Shown here: piece by piece, positions 44,088-52,382 of the stretch
Numbering within the stretch: position 1 is the first letter of the stretch
How the letters are laid out: each line of letters begins with the position of its first letter
Assembly (NCBI GenBank): GCA_020634235.1
Contig: JACKCB010000002.1
Location: 558,001-622,000, forward strand
Source: Ardenticatenaceae bacterium
GTDB lineage: Bacteria; Chloroflexota; Anaerolineae; Promineifilales; Promineifilaceae
DNA: 64,000 nt
Direction of reading: 5' to 3'
Notes under the pieces: generated by a model
What the model saw: the letters and a program-made list of their open reading frames with translations, nothing else
Told to the model about the DNA's origin: nothing
The model's database searches: none
Program-made: the position numbers and the translations under genes

Positions 44088-45749
44088 ATGAGACAACAGC
44101 TAAAAAGACAACGCGGACTTCTCCTGTTGGTGGCGCTGGTGGCCCTGGTGATATTGGCCTGCGGCGGCAGCGATGAGGCCGGCGCGCCCCCCTCTAACGC
44201 CACCGTGGTTGAGGTCGTCGCCAACAGCAGCCTGACGCCCTGGCTAACCGGCGCGATCAGCAGCTTTAACGAGAGCAAGACGGAAACCCCGGCCGGGAAC
44301 CCCATCTTCGTCACCCTCACCAGCCTGGACGCCGGCCAGGCCGTGGTTGAGCTGGGCAGCGGCCTGGCCCCGGCCATCTGGCTGCCCGACCACGAGGTCT
44401 GGACCGGCGTCCTGGCCGACCAGGGCAATGCCAACTACCAGGGCGACTGCGTCAGCGTAGCCCAAAGCCCGCTGGTGATCGCCATGTGGCAGCCGGCGGC
44501 CGAAGCTTTGGGCTGGCCCGGCCGGGCACTGGGCTGGCTAGACGTGGGCAGCCTGGCCGCCGACCCCACCGCCTGGGCCTACTACAGCGGCGGGCAGTTT
44601 GGCGACGTTTTGCGCCTGGGGCACACCCATCCGGGCCTGTCCGGCACCGGCACCAGCACCCTGCTGGCCCTGGTGCAGGCCGCCGAATCCACCAGCCAGG
44701 CCGTCAGCACCAGCGACATCGAACAGCCCATTGTGCAAGCCTCGGTGGGCGCGTTCGAGAGCGCCGTCTCCTGGTTCAGCAGCAGCACGGCCGATCTGGC
44801 CCAAACCATGCGCGCGCGGGGCACCAGTTTCCTGGGCGCGGCCGTCATGTATGAGAGCGACGTCGTCCAGTATGGCGCAGGGGACCCGCCGCTGGTGCCC
44901 ATCTATCCCTTCGAGGGCACATTTATGGCCACCCACCCCGCCTGCCTCAACCAGGCGGCCGAAGGCGAGGTGCAGGCTGGGGCGCGCCTGTTCCGCGACT
45001 ATTTGCTGGGCGACGAAGCGCAGCAAATGGCCCTGGCGGCCGGCCTGCGACCGGTGAATGACAACGTCCCGGCCGGGGCGCCGCTAGATGCCAGCCGCGG
45101 CGTTGACCTGAGCCAGCCGGCCATCCTTTTCGACTCGCCCAGCGTGGACACGGTCTACGCCGTGCAGGATTTGTGGCAGTCGGCCCGCAAAGACGTGAAC
45201 CTGGTGATGGTGGTGGACGTTTCCGGCAGTATGCGCGGCGGCAAGATCGACAGTGTGCGCGCCGCGGCCAGCCAGTTTGCCAACCAGATGGGCGACGATG
45301 ATTACCTGACCATTATCGCCTTCTCCACCACGCCGGAAGTACTACTCAACCACCAGCGGGTGGGCGACAATCGCGCCGCCATCGACAGCACCATCGCCGG
45401 CCTGACGGCCTACGGCGACACGGCCCTGTATGACGCCATCGGCCTGGCCGCAGCCCTGATAGAGCAGAGCAGTTCGCCCGACACCAGCAACGCCATGGTG
45501 GTATTGAGCGACGGGCTGGACACCATCAGCAGTGACTACAGCTTCAACCAGCGCCTGATTGACGCCGCCGCGGCCAACGGCACCACCGTTTTCACCATCG
45601 CCTACGGCAGCGACGCCGATGAGGCGATCTTGTCGCAGTTGGCGCTGCAAGCCAACGGCAACTTCTTCCGCGGTGACGAAGCCAGCATCGCCGCCATCTA
45701 TGAAGAGATGTCGGCCGCCTTTGGCGGCAGCGTCGGCGTCGGCCGCTAA
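44088..45749 (+). CDS. Lipoprotein with solute-binding domain fused to a VWA domain
   Basis: 553 residues. Signal peptide with lipobox V-I-L-A-C-G-G. The N-terminal ~340 residues are a type 2 extracellular binding domain of the ModA/PstS kind (S-G-T-G-T-S-T-L-L-A-L, G-T-F-M-A-T-H-P). The C-terminus is a von Willebrand factor A domain with a complete MIDAS (D-V-S-G-S-M, later conserved Thr and D-G-L-D-T). The pairing with the preceding SBP-OmpA gene suggests a two-part surface complex: one part gripping peptidoglycan, the other lipid-anchored with a metal-dependent adhesion module. ATG 44088 follows AAAGGA. Confidence 0.82.
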   Translation: MRQQLKRQRGLLLLVALVALVILACGGSDEAGAPPSNATVVEVVANSSLTPWLTGAISSFNESKTETPAGNPIFVTLTSLDAGQAVVELGSGLAPAIWLPDHEVWTGVLADQGNANYQGDCVSVAQSPLVIAMWQPAAEALGWPGRALGWLDVGSLAADPTAWAYYSGGQFGDVLRLGHTHPGLSGTGTSTLLALVQAAESTSQAVSTSDIEQPIVQASVGAFESAVSWFSSSTADLAQTMRARGTSFLGAAVMYESDVVQYGAGDPPLVPIYPFEGTFMATHPACLNQAAEGEVQAGARLFRDYLLGDEAQQMALAAGLRPVNDNVPAGAPLDASRGVDLSQPAILFDSPSVDTVYAVQDLWQSARKDVNLVMVVDVSGSMRGGKIDSVRAAASQFANQMGDDDYLTIIAFSTTPEVLLNHQRVGDNRAAIDSTIAGLTAYGDTALYDAIGLAAALIEQSSSPDTSNAMVVLSDGLDTISSDYSFNQRLIDAAAANGTTVFTIAYGSDADEAILSQLALQANGNFFRGDEASIAAIYEEMSAAFGGSVGVGR

Positions 45750-45769
45750 CCTTGCCCCCGGAGACCCTT

Positions 45770-46393
45770 ATGCCTTTAGAATTGCGTACCCGGCCGGTTG
45801 GCCCCTGGCCCATGAACAGTTACGTGTTGGTCTGCCCGGAAACGGGGGAGAGTGTGTTGATTGACCCCGGCGCGGACCCGGACGTGCTGCAAGCGCTGTT
45901 GGCCGGCACCCGGCCGGGGGCCATCCTGCTCACCCATACCCACCCCGACCACGTGGGCGCGTTGGATGAGATGCAAGCCCTGTTGCGGGTGCCGCTGTTG
46001 GCCCATGGTGGGGAGCATTTCCCCGGCCGGGAGATATACCCCGACCGCACCCTCAGCCACGGCGACACCGTCAGCGTAGGCCAATACCGCCTGCGCGTCT
46101 ACGAAACGCCCGGCCACATCCCCGACCAGATCTGCTTCGCCCTGGAGAACGACCAGCGCGTCATCGTGGGCGACACTATCTTCGACGGTGGTCCCGGCAA
46201 AACCTGGTCACCAGAGCAGTTCCAGACCACGCTGCGCACGCTGCGCCACGTCGTCCTGGCCTGGCCTGACGACACCCGCTGCTACCCTGGCCACGGCCCC
46301 CACTTCCGCCTGGGCGACCGCCGCGCCGCCATTGAAGCCTTCCTGGCCAAAGACCACGGCGATTTCTTCGGCGACGCCACCTGGGAGATGTAG
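45770..46393 (+). CDS. MBL-fold metallo-hydrolase (glyoxalase II-like)
   Basis: 207 residues. Zinc motif T-H-T-H-P-D-H-V-G, further His in E-T-P-G-H-I-P, Asp in V-G-D-T-I-F, and final His in Y-P-G-H-G-P. Size and motifs match the YcbL/glyoxalase-II-like subgroup that hydrolyses thioesters such as S-lactoylglutathione or analogues. It is 20 bases behind the SBP-VWA gene with GGAG before the ATG, so cotranscription is likely although no functional link is obvious. Confidence 0.88.
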   Translation: MPLELRTRPVGPWPMNSYVLVCPETGESVLIDPGADPDVLQALLAGTRPGAILLTHTHPDHVGALDEMQALLRVPLLAHGGEHFPGREIYPDRTLSHGDTVSVGQYRLRVYETPGHIPDQICFALENDQRVIVGDTIFDGGPGKTWSPEQFQTTLRTLRHVVLAWPDDTRCYPGHGPHFRLGDRRAAIEAFLAKDHGDFFGDATWEM

Positions 46394-46401
46394 GGTGCCG
46401 C

Positions 46402-46485
46402 CTACTTCTGCAAGAGCGGCAGATAGAACTTCGGCGCGTAATCGATAGCGGTGAAGTAGTCGAAGTAGGCCGGGATAGCCGATGA
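46402..46485 (-). pseudogene. Possible 3' remnant of a secreted-protein gene
   Basis: The minus-strand frame ending at 46402 encodes A-Y-F-D-Y-F-T-A-I-D-Y-A-P-K-F-Y-L-P-L-L-Q-K before its stop, a tail like those of Chloroflexota secreted proteins (compare Y-L-P-L-L-R-R-P at 40739). Upstream of it the frame is no longer protein-like, so only the end of an older gene seems to survive. Confidence 0.35.
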
Positions 46486-46569
46486 ACATCTGACCCTGTT
46501 CAACGTGATCAAAGCAGATAGCGTTACCAGGGCAGAACGGGGGCCAGAATCGCAGTAAGCCCGCAGCGG

Positions 46570-46639
46570 GGCAAACAAGTTTGCCTCGGCCTCAGAAGCA
46601 ACAGGCTGGGCAAGGCAAGTACCTGCCTTACCCAGCCTG
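46570..46639. repeat. Pair of hairpins downstream of the MBL and 110-aa genes
   Basis: GGCAAAC-AA-GTTTGCC (46570-46585) is followed by a long stem 46602-46639: CAGGCTGGG plus AAGGCA pairing with TGCCTT plus CCCAGCCTG, one mismatch and a six-base loop. They lie between converging genes and may act as factor-assisted terminators; no T-run is present. Confidence 0.55.
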
Positions 46640-46676
46640 CGGCCCAAATCACTGGTCGGGTGCAAAGCTGACCAGC

Positions 46677-47009
46677 TTAAGATCGATCAGCCCCTTCACC
46701 CACCGGCTCCTCTTTTGTAGAGACATACCCCACCTTCGTTGACTCAATGAACCCAAAGTACAAGGGCTTCTCATTCCGGAGCACATCCAACACTGCCCCA
46801 AAATGAGACCAGGGATAGGCCAATCCAACCCGGCCACCCGCATTGCGATTCTCCGGCAGCGCACTCCCCTCACGATAGAATTCACAGGTCATCACGTTGT
46901 TCCCATCATGGTAACAGTGAATGAAAGCAACCAGGTCTCCACCGGTCGCATCCTTACCGTAAAGGACAACCTTGTACTTGTCGATGGGTGATGAAATAAA
47001 GTTTGGCAT
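46677..47009 (-). CDS. 110-residue protein of unknown function next to a papain-like protease
   Basis: 110 residues, start ATG at 47009 with AGGAGG nine bases before it. No signal peptide or membrane segment; beta-rich with Y-K-V-V-L-Y-G-K-D, L-V-A-F-I-H-C-Y and V-M-T-C-E-F-Y. I do not recognise the family. It is 56 bases downstream of the cysteine protease on the same strand, so the two likely share a transcript. Small proteins in this position are often inhibitors, chaperones or substrates of the protease; that is inference only. The composition is more AT-rich than the neighbourhood. Confidence 0.65.
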   Translation of the reverse strand: MPNFISSPIDKYKVVLYGKDATGGDLVAFIHCYHDGNNVMTCEFYREGSALPENRNAGGRVGLAYPWSHFGAVLDVLRNEKPLYFGFIESTKVGYVSTKEEPVGEGADRS

Positions 47010-47065
47010 GACTAAAACCTCCTATGTGCAAAGCTCCCCCCGTTCGCTCATGGGCCTACGTCAGC

Positions 47066-48460
47066 TTATTCCCAATAAGTCATGATATACGACTTGCGAT
47101 TGGGCCGGGTATTGTCCCTGCCAATGAAACACATCCGCGTATGCCGCTCAACCACCCGCAGAATAGCCAGGGCATCATTGAGATCATGGGCCAGCAGCAT
47201 CCAATGACTCCCTTCCTTCAGCCGCCAGCCTTTGGCATCCAGGTCCTCAGCCACAACATTGGTTGGGTTGTATGGAATGCAGTCCACCTTGGTGAGCGGT
47301 TCATGCGCCAGGCCACTATTGCCGGTCCAATATTCTGTGATGTAGTCAAGGCGATTGCTCCGCGGATTATCCCGGCCGACAAAGCCGTGACGGGTGTGCC
47401 GGCGGGCTACGCGCAGGGCATTGCGGGCATCCTCTTTGTTGTTGAGCATCTTCATGCGGCTGACGCCATCCGTCAGCAGCCAACCACTCGCCCCTTCATC
47501 CACGATCCGCAGCTTCGTGGGGTTGTAGGGCAATTCGTCGCGGGTGTAAACGGCATAGACATCCTGAACAAGATACATCCGGCTGTCGATGCCACACTGT
47601 CCATACCCAATGCGGAAGCAGCCATCATTCCCATGGGTCGGACCCCAGCTGTTCTTGCAGATCCAGCATGATTGGGCGTCATCATAGCCAATGGTCAACA
47701 CCGCATGGCCGCCGGCAACGGGCCCCCAGGTATGCGTGTAAACATTGTTCGCCCCACCATTCCAATATACGAAGAAGTCGTCGTAAACAGTGAAGTTTGT
47801 CACCAGGGGCCCTTCCTCGCACAACCAGCGCTTCATCAAGCTCTGCTGTGAAGTTGAGTCATAGCCAGTGATTTTGTAGGTTAGCTCTGTGCCCTCAACA
47901 AGCTGGGCCGTCTGGTTGACGCCCTGGTAGGGGTAGTTCGCCTCAAAACAGACGCCTTCGTCAACCACGTAGTCCAGGGCATTGGGTACCCACCAACCGT
48001 AGCGCGGATCGCCGGGGAGGCATTGGCGGTTGTTGGCGAAGAATAGGGCCGCTTCAGAGAGATCGAAGTTGAGGCCGGCATTATTCGTCTCAATGCGTTG
48101 GTGAGCCTCAACGGCCCCAGCCACGGCGAAGGAAACGCATGAGCCACAACCACCTTGATTCTTTGTTGGGGTGATCCAGTTCTGGCCATGCACATTGCGC
48201 CAATCCCAGGACCCCGGCCGGGCATTGACAATGGGCCGAACCAGACGGAACATGCCTGGCTGCCAAAGGGCAAAACTATCTTCGGGAACACGACGCATTC
48301 TTGGGAACCGTGCCGTCATAGCCCCAGGGAGGGGCGTCAGGGCACCGAGGGGGAATGGCCGGGCCAGTTCGGCCAGGTCGGTTTCGTCAGGAATATCATT
48401 CGGCAGCGACCAACCCGCCTTCTCTGACTTCAGAATTTTGCGGAACTCTTTCACGTTCAT
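47066..48460 (-). CDS. Papain-like (C1A) cysteine protease with two C-terminal repeats
   Basis: 464 residues, no signal peptide. Catalytic core: oxyanion Gln102 and Cys108 in N-Q-G-G-C-G-S-C-V-S-F, His in G-G-H-A-V-L-T-I-G-Y-D-D, Asn in C-K-N-S-W-G. The usual Trp after the catalytic Cys is Val. After the protease come two ~70-residue tandem repeats, each with G-W-L/R-L, a D-A-R/L-x-x-L-R-V-x-x-R-H-T-R helix and F-I/V-G-R-D-N-x-R-x-N-R. ATG 48460 has AAGGAG upstream. The N-terminal ~75 residues may be a propeptide. Low content of the dispersed palindrome suggests later acquisition. Confidence 0.85.
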   Translation of the reverse strand: MNVKEFRKILKSEKAGWSLPNDIPDETDLAELARPFPLGALTPLPGAMTARFPRMRRVPEDSFALWQPGMFRLVRPIVNARPGSWDWRNVHGQNWITPTKNQGGCGSCVSFAVAGAVEAHQRIETNNAGLNFDLSEAALFFANNRQCLPGDPRYGWWVPNALDYVVDEGVCFEANYPYQGVNQTAQLVEGTELTYKITGYDSTSQQSLMKRWLCEEGPLVTNFTVYDDFFVYWNGGANNVYTHTWGPVAGGHAVLTIGYDDAQSCWICKNSWGPTHGNDGCFRIGYGQCGIDSRMYLVQDVYAVYTRDELPYNPTKLRIVDEGASGWLLTDGVSRMKMLNNKEDARNALRVARRHTRHGFVGRDNPRSNRLDYITEYWTGNSGLAHEPLTKVDCIPYNPTNVVAEDLDAKGWRLKEGSHWMLLAHDLNDALAILRVVERHTRMCFIGRDNTRPNRKSYIMTYWE

Positions 48461-49014
48461 GGCTTGTCTCCTTTGATTGCCGTACAGAAGTTGCGCTGCA
48501 GGGCGCGGAATCATTGGCCAGCACAGCACGAGGACCACAGACGCTGATTCAGCGCGCCAACATATTGTCCACCTACGTTGGGCTGTGACTCATATTCGGT
48601 TATGCAACGTCAACTACGACAATATGAGATAGTCAGGGTCTTGTTTGGGTGACGAACAGTGTTGCAGCTAACGCATATTCGTCCGCCTTCGCATTGAATT
48701 GGCCAACCGGGACCAGGCAAGCATACTGCTCAACAACAGGTACTCGTTAGCTGTAAAAAGGCTCCAGTTGGGGCAGTGCCTTCCCCCATGAAGAACATAC
48801 TAAGCACACAAGGCGATTTTGCGCATGTGATAGTTGTCACCTTTCTAAGGTGATAATTGTCATGTGTCTAGAGGGATCGGGGATTGGGCCGGTATGTAGC
48901 GAGGGGGCGTGGTGAAGTTGGTGTGCCCCGGCCGGGGGCACAGCCAGTCCAACAAAAAAGGACGAACCCGTAGGAGGTCCGTCCTCTCTTCAAATCACTT
49001 GCTCTGGCGGGGCG
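48461..49014. other. Non-coding spacer with an inverted repeat
   Basis: No convincing gene. The stretch is AT-richer than its surroundings. It contains an imperfect inverted repeat TTGTCACCTT-TCT-AAGGTGATAA (about 48833-48855) flanked by the direct repeat CATGTGATAG/TCATGTG, which could be a regulator site. Promoter of the protease must lie near 48470-48560 on the minus strand but no clear boxes are seen. GTGCCCC-GGCC-GGGGGCAC (48923-48941) is an extended copy of the dispersed palindrome. Confidence 0.5.
48954..48985 (-). terminator. Terminator of the L,D-transpeptidase gene
   Basis: On the minus strand AGGACGGACC pairs with GGGTTCGTCCT around a six-base loop and is followed by TTTTT, 30 bases after the stop codon. 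Confidence 0.8.
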
Positions 49015-50079
49015 CTAGCTGCCCGACTCCGCCGAAAATTTGTCGAAGTAATGGTGCGGATCAGACGTGTGCACCCACACCCACAGATCATTGGGCGCGT
49101 TCTCCGACCAGTAATAGACCCACTCCGCCGCCCGCGGTGGCATATTGACGCAGCCATGACTGTGCTTATAGCCAAAGCGATCGTGCCAGTAAGCGCCATG
49201 CAGAGCAATGTCCACGTTGAAAAACATGGTGTGGGGCACATCTTCAATGAAGTAGTAGTCCACCTTGCCCTCAGCGCCAGACATCTTGCCCAGTTCGCGC
49301 CGGCTCCACACCTGGTACAGCCCTTCGTAAGTCGGCCAGCGATTCAGCCCGCTGGAGACCAACCCGGCATAAACCATGCGCGCCCCTTCATAGGCCGCAA
49401 ACGTCTGCTCGTACAGGTCCACTTCCACCCAAAACTCGTTCGGGCCAACGTCGGCCGGCGGCGCATTCAGGTCCACAATGGCCACATAGGTCTGGCGAAT
49501 CCAGCGCCCGCCAATGTCGTACCAGATCCAGTTGTCCTCACCCACAGCCGCGCCGTAAACCTGAAAGAAGGTGTAGCGTTCCAGCTTGCGATAATCAGGG
49601 TTTGGCTCGGCATCGGGCGCATCGCTGGGCTGCACCTCTTGCAGCACCCAGCCAAAGGGACGCTCCGGCTGCACATTCACCTCCACACCGGTGAAATGCG
49701 ACATGTCCACAAAGGTCAGGTCTTCGGCCCGCACCCACTCACCGGAATTGATGGCGTACCAAAGCTGGCCATTGGCGTTGGCCCCGCTGTAAATGGTGGC
49801 ATACAAGAAACCGTCGCCCACGTTGCGCACCACGGCTCCGCCAGGCTGGGAATAGACATTGGCATAGTCGGCAATGCGCGCATAGCGGATGTCATCCAGG
49901 ATACTGTCGGCGAAGGGCTTGGGGGTAGAAAAGGGGGCTGGCCCCGGCCGGGCATCACACACCACGCCCACACCCCCCGACATCTCATAACAGGCCGCCG
50001 CTTCCGCACGGGAAGCCAGCCACAGAAATCCGAAGCATAGCAATGTCAGGCTAGAAAGTAATCCAATCCTTCGGGTCAT
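49015..50079 (-). CDS. Secreted L,D-transpeptidase (YkuD domain)
   Basis: 354 residues. Signal peptide L-L-S-S-L-T-L-L-C-F-G-F-L-W-L-A. The C-terminal YkuD domain has the catalytic H-G-A-Y-W-H-D-R-F-G-Y-K-H-S-H-G-C-V-N-M, with Cys as nucleophile. Two SH3-like beta segments (Y-A-N-V-Y-S, W-V-R-A-E-D-L) precede it. The enzyme makes 3-3 peptide cross-links in peptidoglycan or attaches proteins to it. A dedicated terminator follows and DUF554 diverges from it. Confidence 0.92.
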   Translation of the reverse strand: MTRRIGLLSSLTLLCFGFLWLASRAEAAACYEMSGGVGVVCDARPGPAPFSTPKPFADSILDDIRYARIADYANVYSQPGGAVVRNVGDGFLYATIYSGANANGQLWYAINSGEWVRAEDLTFVDMSHFTGVEVNVQPERPFGWVLQEVQPSDAPDAEPNPDYRKLERYTFFQVYGAAVGEDNWIWYDIGGRWIRQTYVAIVDLNAPPADVGPNEFWVEVDLYEQTFAAYEGARMVYAGLVSSGLNRWPTYEGLYQVWSRRELGKMSGAEGKVDYYFIEDVPHTMFFNVDIALHGAYWHDRFGYKHSHGCVNMPPRAAEWVYYWSENAPNDLWVWVHTSDPHHYFDKFSAESGS

Positions 50080-50324
50080 AAACCTATTGCACTCCTGTCA
50101 TCAATATCTGGCAGCGACTGCTTTTGCTGGGTCTTGCGGGCCAGTAGAAGAATAATAACCGAAAACGGCCAAAAAAGCCCCTTTCGCAGTGCGCCGTTTA
50201 TGGTACATTTCGCCCACGCTCTATGCATCTTATCAGACTTTGGTTAGCTTGTCAGCATTTCCGCTCGTCAGCCGGCCAGCCAATCGGCTATCCAGCAAAC
50301 CGGCTAACCACCTCAGAGGCAGCC

Positions 50325-51047
50325 ATGACCGGAACCATTCTCAATGCCATCACCGTGCTTATCGGCGGCGTTCTCGGCACTTTGCTGGGCAACCGCTTCC
50401 CGCAGCGAATGCAAGAAACGGTATTTGCCAGCCTGGGCCTGTTCACGCTGGTTATTGGCATCAGCAGCGCCCTGGTCACGCGTAATCCGCTCATTGTGCT
50501 GGGCAGCCTGCTCATTGGCGCGCTCATCGGTGAAGCGCTGCGCCTGGATGCCGCGCTAACCCGCTTTGGCGGCTGGTTGCAAAAGCGGCTGGTAGGCAGC
50601 GACGATGCCCGCAGCGCCGCCCGCTTTGTGCAGGCGTTTGTCACCGCCAGCCTCGTCTTCTGCGTCGGGCCGCTGACCATCCAGGGGGCCATCGAGGATG
50701 GGCTGACTGGCGATTACACCAAGCTGGCCATTAAGGCGCTGCTGGATGGCTTTGCCGCGCTGGCCTTTTCGGCCACCATGGGTCCCGGTGTGCTGGCCTC
50801 CATCATTGTCATCCTGGTATTCCAGGGGGGGATCTCGCTGCTGGCCCGCCTGGGCAGCGGCCTGTTTACCGAACCGATGATCACCGAGCTGACCGCCACA
50901 GGGGGCGTGGTGCTGCTGGCCATTGGGCTGCAACTGCTGGATATTAAGCAAATCCGGGCGGCCAATTTGCTGCCGGCGCTCTTTGTGGCCCCGGCCGGGA
51001 TCGCCCTCATGGACCTGCTTCACATCACCTACTACCCCACCCTATAA
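50325..51047 (+). CDS. DUF554 (YqgA-like) membrane protein
   Basis: 240 residues with about six or seven membrane segments. G-T-I-L-N-A-I-T-V-L-I-G-G-V-L-G at the N-terminus, F-V-Q-A-F-V-T-A-S-L-V-F-C-V-G-P-L-T-I-Q-G-A-I-E-D-G and M-G-P-G-V are hallmarks of DUF554/YqgA, a possible transporter of unknown substrate. ATG 50325 is chosen by the family start; AGAGG is upstream. It converges on a zinc-ribbon gene two bases away. Confidence 0.9.
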   Translation: MTGTILNAITVLIGGVLGTLLGNRFPQRMQETVFASLGLFTLVIGISSALVTRNPLIVLGSLLIGALIGEALRLDAALTRFGGWLQKRLVGSDDARSAARFVQAFVTASLVFCVGPLTIQGAIEDGLTGDYTKLAIKALLDGFAALAFSATMGPGVLASIIVILVFQGGISLLARLGSGLFTEPMITELTATGGVVLLAIGLQLLDIKQIRAANLLPALFVAPAGIALMDLLHITYYPTL

Positions 51048-51049
51048 CC

Positions 51050-51532
51050 CTAAATCCGCGTCCGGTCAATCCGTGCCCCGCGCCAGTGGCAGTCGGCGCA
51101 GATATAGCGGCGCACCGGAACCCCCAAGCGCCCCAGCAGCCGGTCCCGCGAGTACCGCTGCATCCGCCGCAGATCGTTCTTGCTGCAGCGGGGGCAGGCC
51201 GTATTCCACCACGCTGACCGGTGCAGCACACGCCAGCGCAGGCGCAGTGCCCCACCAATCAGGGCCGTGGCCAGGAAAACAGCCGCCAGCACGGCAAAGG
51301 TGCCGCCGCTCAGCAGCCGCCGCAAGCCCGGAATCCCGGCCGGGGCCAACGACGGCACCAACAGCAGCAGCAGCAACCCCAGACCTGACGCCAGCAACAG
51401 CAGCAGCAGCACGTCAGGACCATACCGGTAAAACCAGCGCGCCTCACGCCGCTTTTGGCGCTGCCGTTCCTTCTTAACCCGAATCCGCTTCAGCTCTCCC
51501 CTCTGGGTATTAGTGGGTTCTTCAGTCGTCAT
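51050..51532 (-). CDS. Membrane protein with C-terminal zinc ribbon
   Basis: 160 residues: a basic, helical N-terminus (K-R-I-R-V-K-K-E-R-Q-R-Q-K-R-R-E-A-R), two membrane segments (V-L-L-L-L-L-L-A-S-G-L and T-F-A-V-L-A-A-V-F-L-A) and a C-terminal C-P-R-C ... C-A-D-C zinc ribbon. No characterised family is recognised. ATG 51532 follows GTGAGG very closely; an ATG at 51580 is an alternative. It is 65 bases downstream of another zinc-ribbon gene on the same strand. Confidence 0.6.
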   Translation of the reverse strand: MTTEEPTNTQRGELKRIRVKKERQRQKRREARWFYRYGPDVLLLLLLASGLGLLLLLLVPSLAPAGIPGLRRLLSGGTFAVLAAVFLATALIGGALRLRWRVLHRSAWWNTACPRCSKNDLRRMQRYSRDRLLGRLGVPVRRYICADCHWRGARIDRTRI

Positions 51533-51597
51533 CCTCACCCCATCCTGGTTGGAATGCAGCCGGATACCGGCCATTATCACAAGTCAATCACGCCACC

Positions 51598-52296
51598 CTA
51601 AACCGCGCACAAAATACGGCCGCAGCTCCCGCAGTAGGCCACCTCGCCCACTTCAACCATCCGCATCTTGTTCGCCGACGTACTCACCCCGCAGGCCTGG
51701 CACACCGCTCCCTTCAAAGCGGCAACGGCAACACCGTTATGCGCCCGGCCGGTGCTCTGATAAATCTCCATCATCGGCGGGTCAATCCGCGCCACCTGCG
51801 CCGGGCGCGCCTCCAGCAGCTCATTCAAGCGCACCGCCAGCGTGTGCTGCTCCGCTTGCAAGCTCGCCAACCGGTCCGCCCAGGTCGCCTCCTGCTGTTG
51901 GCGCGCCGCTTCGCTGGCCGCGTCCGCCGCCGCCGCCTCTTCCACCAGCAGCATGGCCTCCAGGATCTCATCCTCCAGCGCGCTGCGCCGCCGGCCCAGC
52001 GCCTCAATCTCGTGCTGCAAATCGGCCAACTCCTTAGGATTCTTCACATTGCCGGAGTAGAGGCGATCTTCCGAGCGTTTGGCCTTGCTATTCACACCGG
52101 CCAGCTCCAGCTCCAACGCCTTCTGCAGGGCGCGCCGCTTCTGCAGCAGTTGGGCCGCATCGGCGGCCTGCTGCCGCGCCGCCAACAGGGCCGCATTGTC
52201 CCGCTGCGCCCGCAGCACCTCGGTCAGGCGCTGCTTCTTGCTGATGATTTCGCTGTCGATCTGCTGTAAGCGGTAGAGTAAATGTACCTGGCTCAT
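51598..52296 (-). CDS. Coiled-coil protein with C4 zinc ribbon (CT398/zf-RING_7-like)
   Basis: 232 residues. Residues ~5-175 form a long antiparallel coiled coil (L-L-Y-R-L-Q-Q-I-D-S-E-I, N-P-K-E-L-A-D-L-Q-H-E-I-E-A-L) and the C-terminus a zinc ribbon C-Q-A-C ... C-G-S-C-G-R-I-L. This matches the widespread bacterial CT398/HP0958-like family, whose members act as chaperones or RNA-binding adaptors. Start at 52296 (M-S-Q-V-H-L-L-Y); a preceding in-frame ATG is adjacent. Diverges from the FemAB pair. Confidence 0.82.
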   Translation of the reverse strand: MSQVHLLYRLQQIDSEIISKKQRLTEVLRAQRDNAALLAARQQAADAAQLLQKRRALQKALELELAGVNSKAKRSEDRLYSGNVKNPKELADLQHEIEALGRRRSALEDEILEAMLLVEEAAAADAASEAARQQQEATWADRLASLQAEQHTLAVRLNELLEARPAQVARIDPPMMEIYQSTGRAHNGVAVAALKGAVCQACGVSTSANKMRMVEVGEVAYCGSCGRILCAV

Positions 52297-52368
52297 CATG
52301 TTTTTCCGCGCTGCTGGATTTGAACCGAGCCATTTTAACATCAAATGGAGCGATAAGGTAGAAACAGG

Positions 52369-52374
52369 TATAAT
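52369..52374 (+). promoter_or_regulatory. -10 box TATAAT upstream of the first FemAB gene
   Basis: TATAAT ends nine bases before the ATG at 52383, with no Shine-Dalgarno in between. The transcript should start at or within a few bases of the ATG. Confidence 0.5.
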
Positions 52375-52382
52375 GGGGTGCT

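Noticed and set aside
46482..46499. GAACAT...TGTTC inverted repeat resembling a LexA box
   Set aside because: The half-sites are ten bases apart instead of four and no promoter is near.
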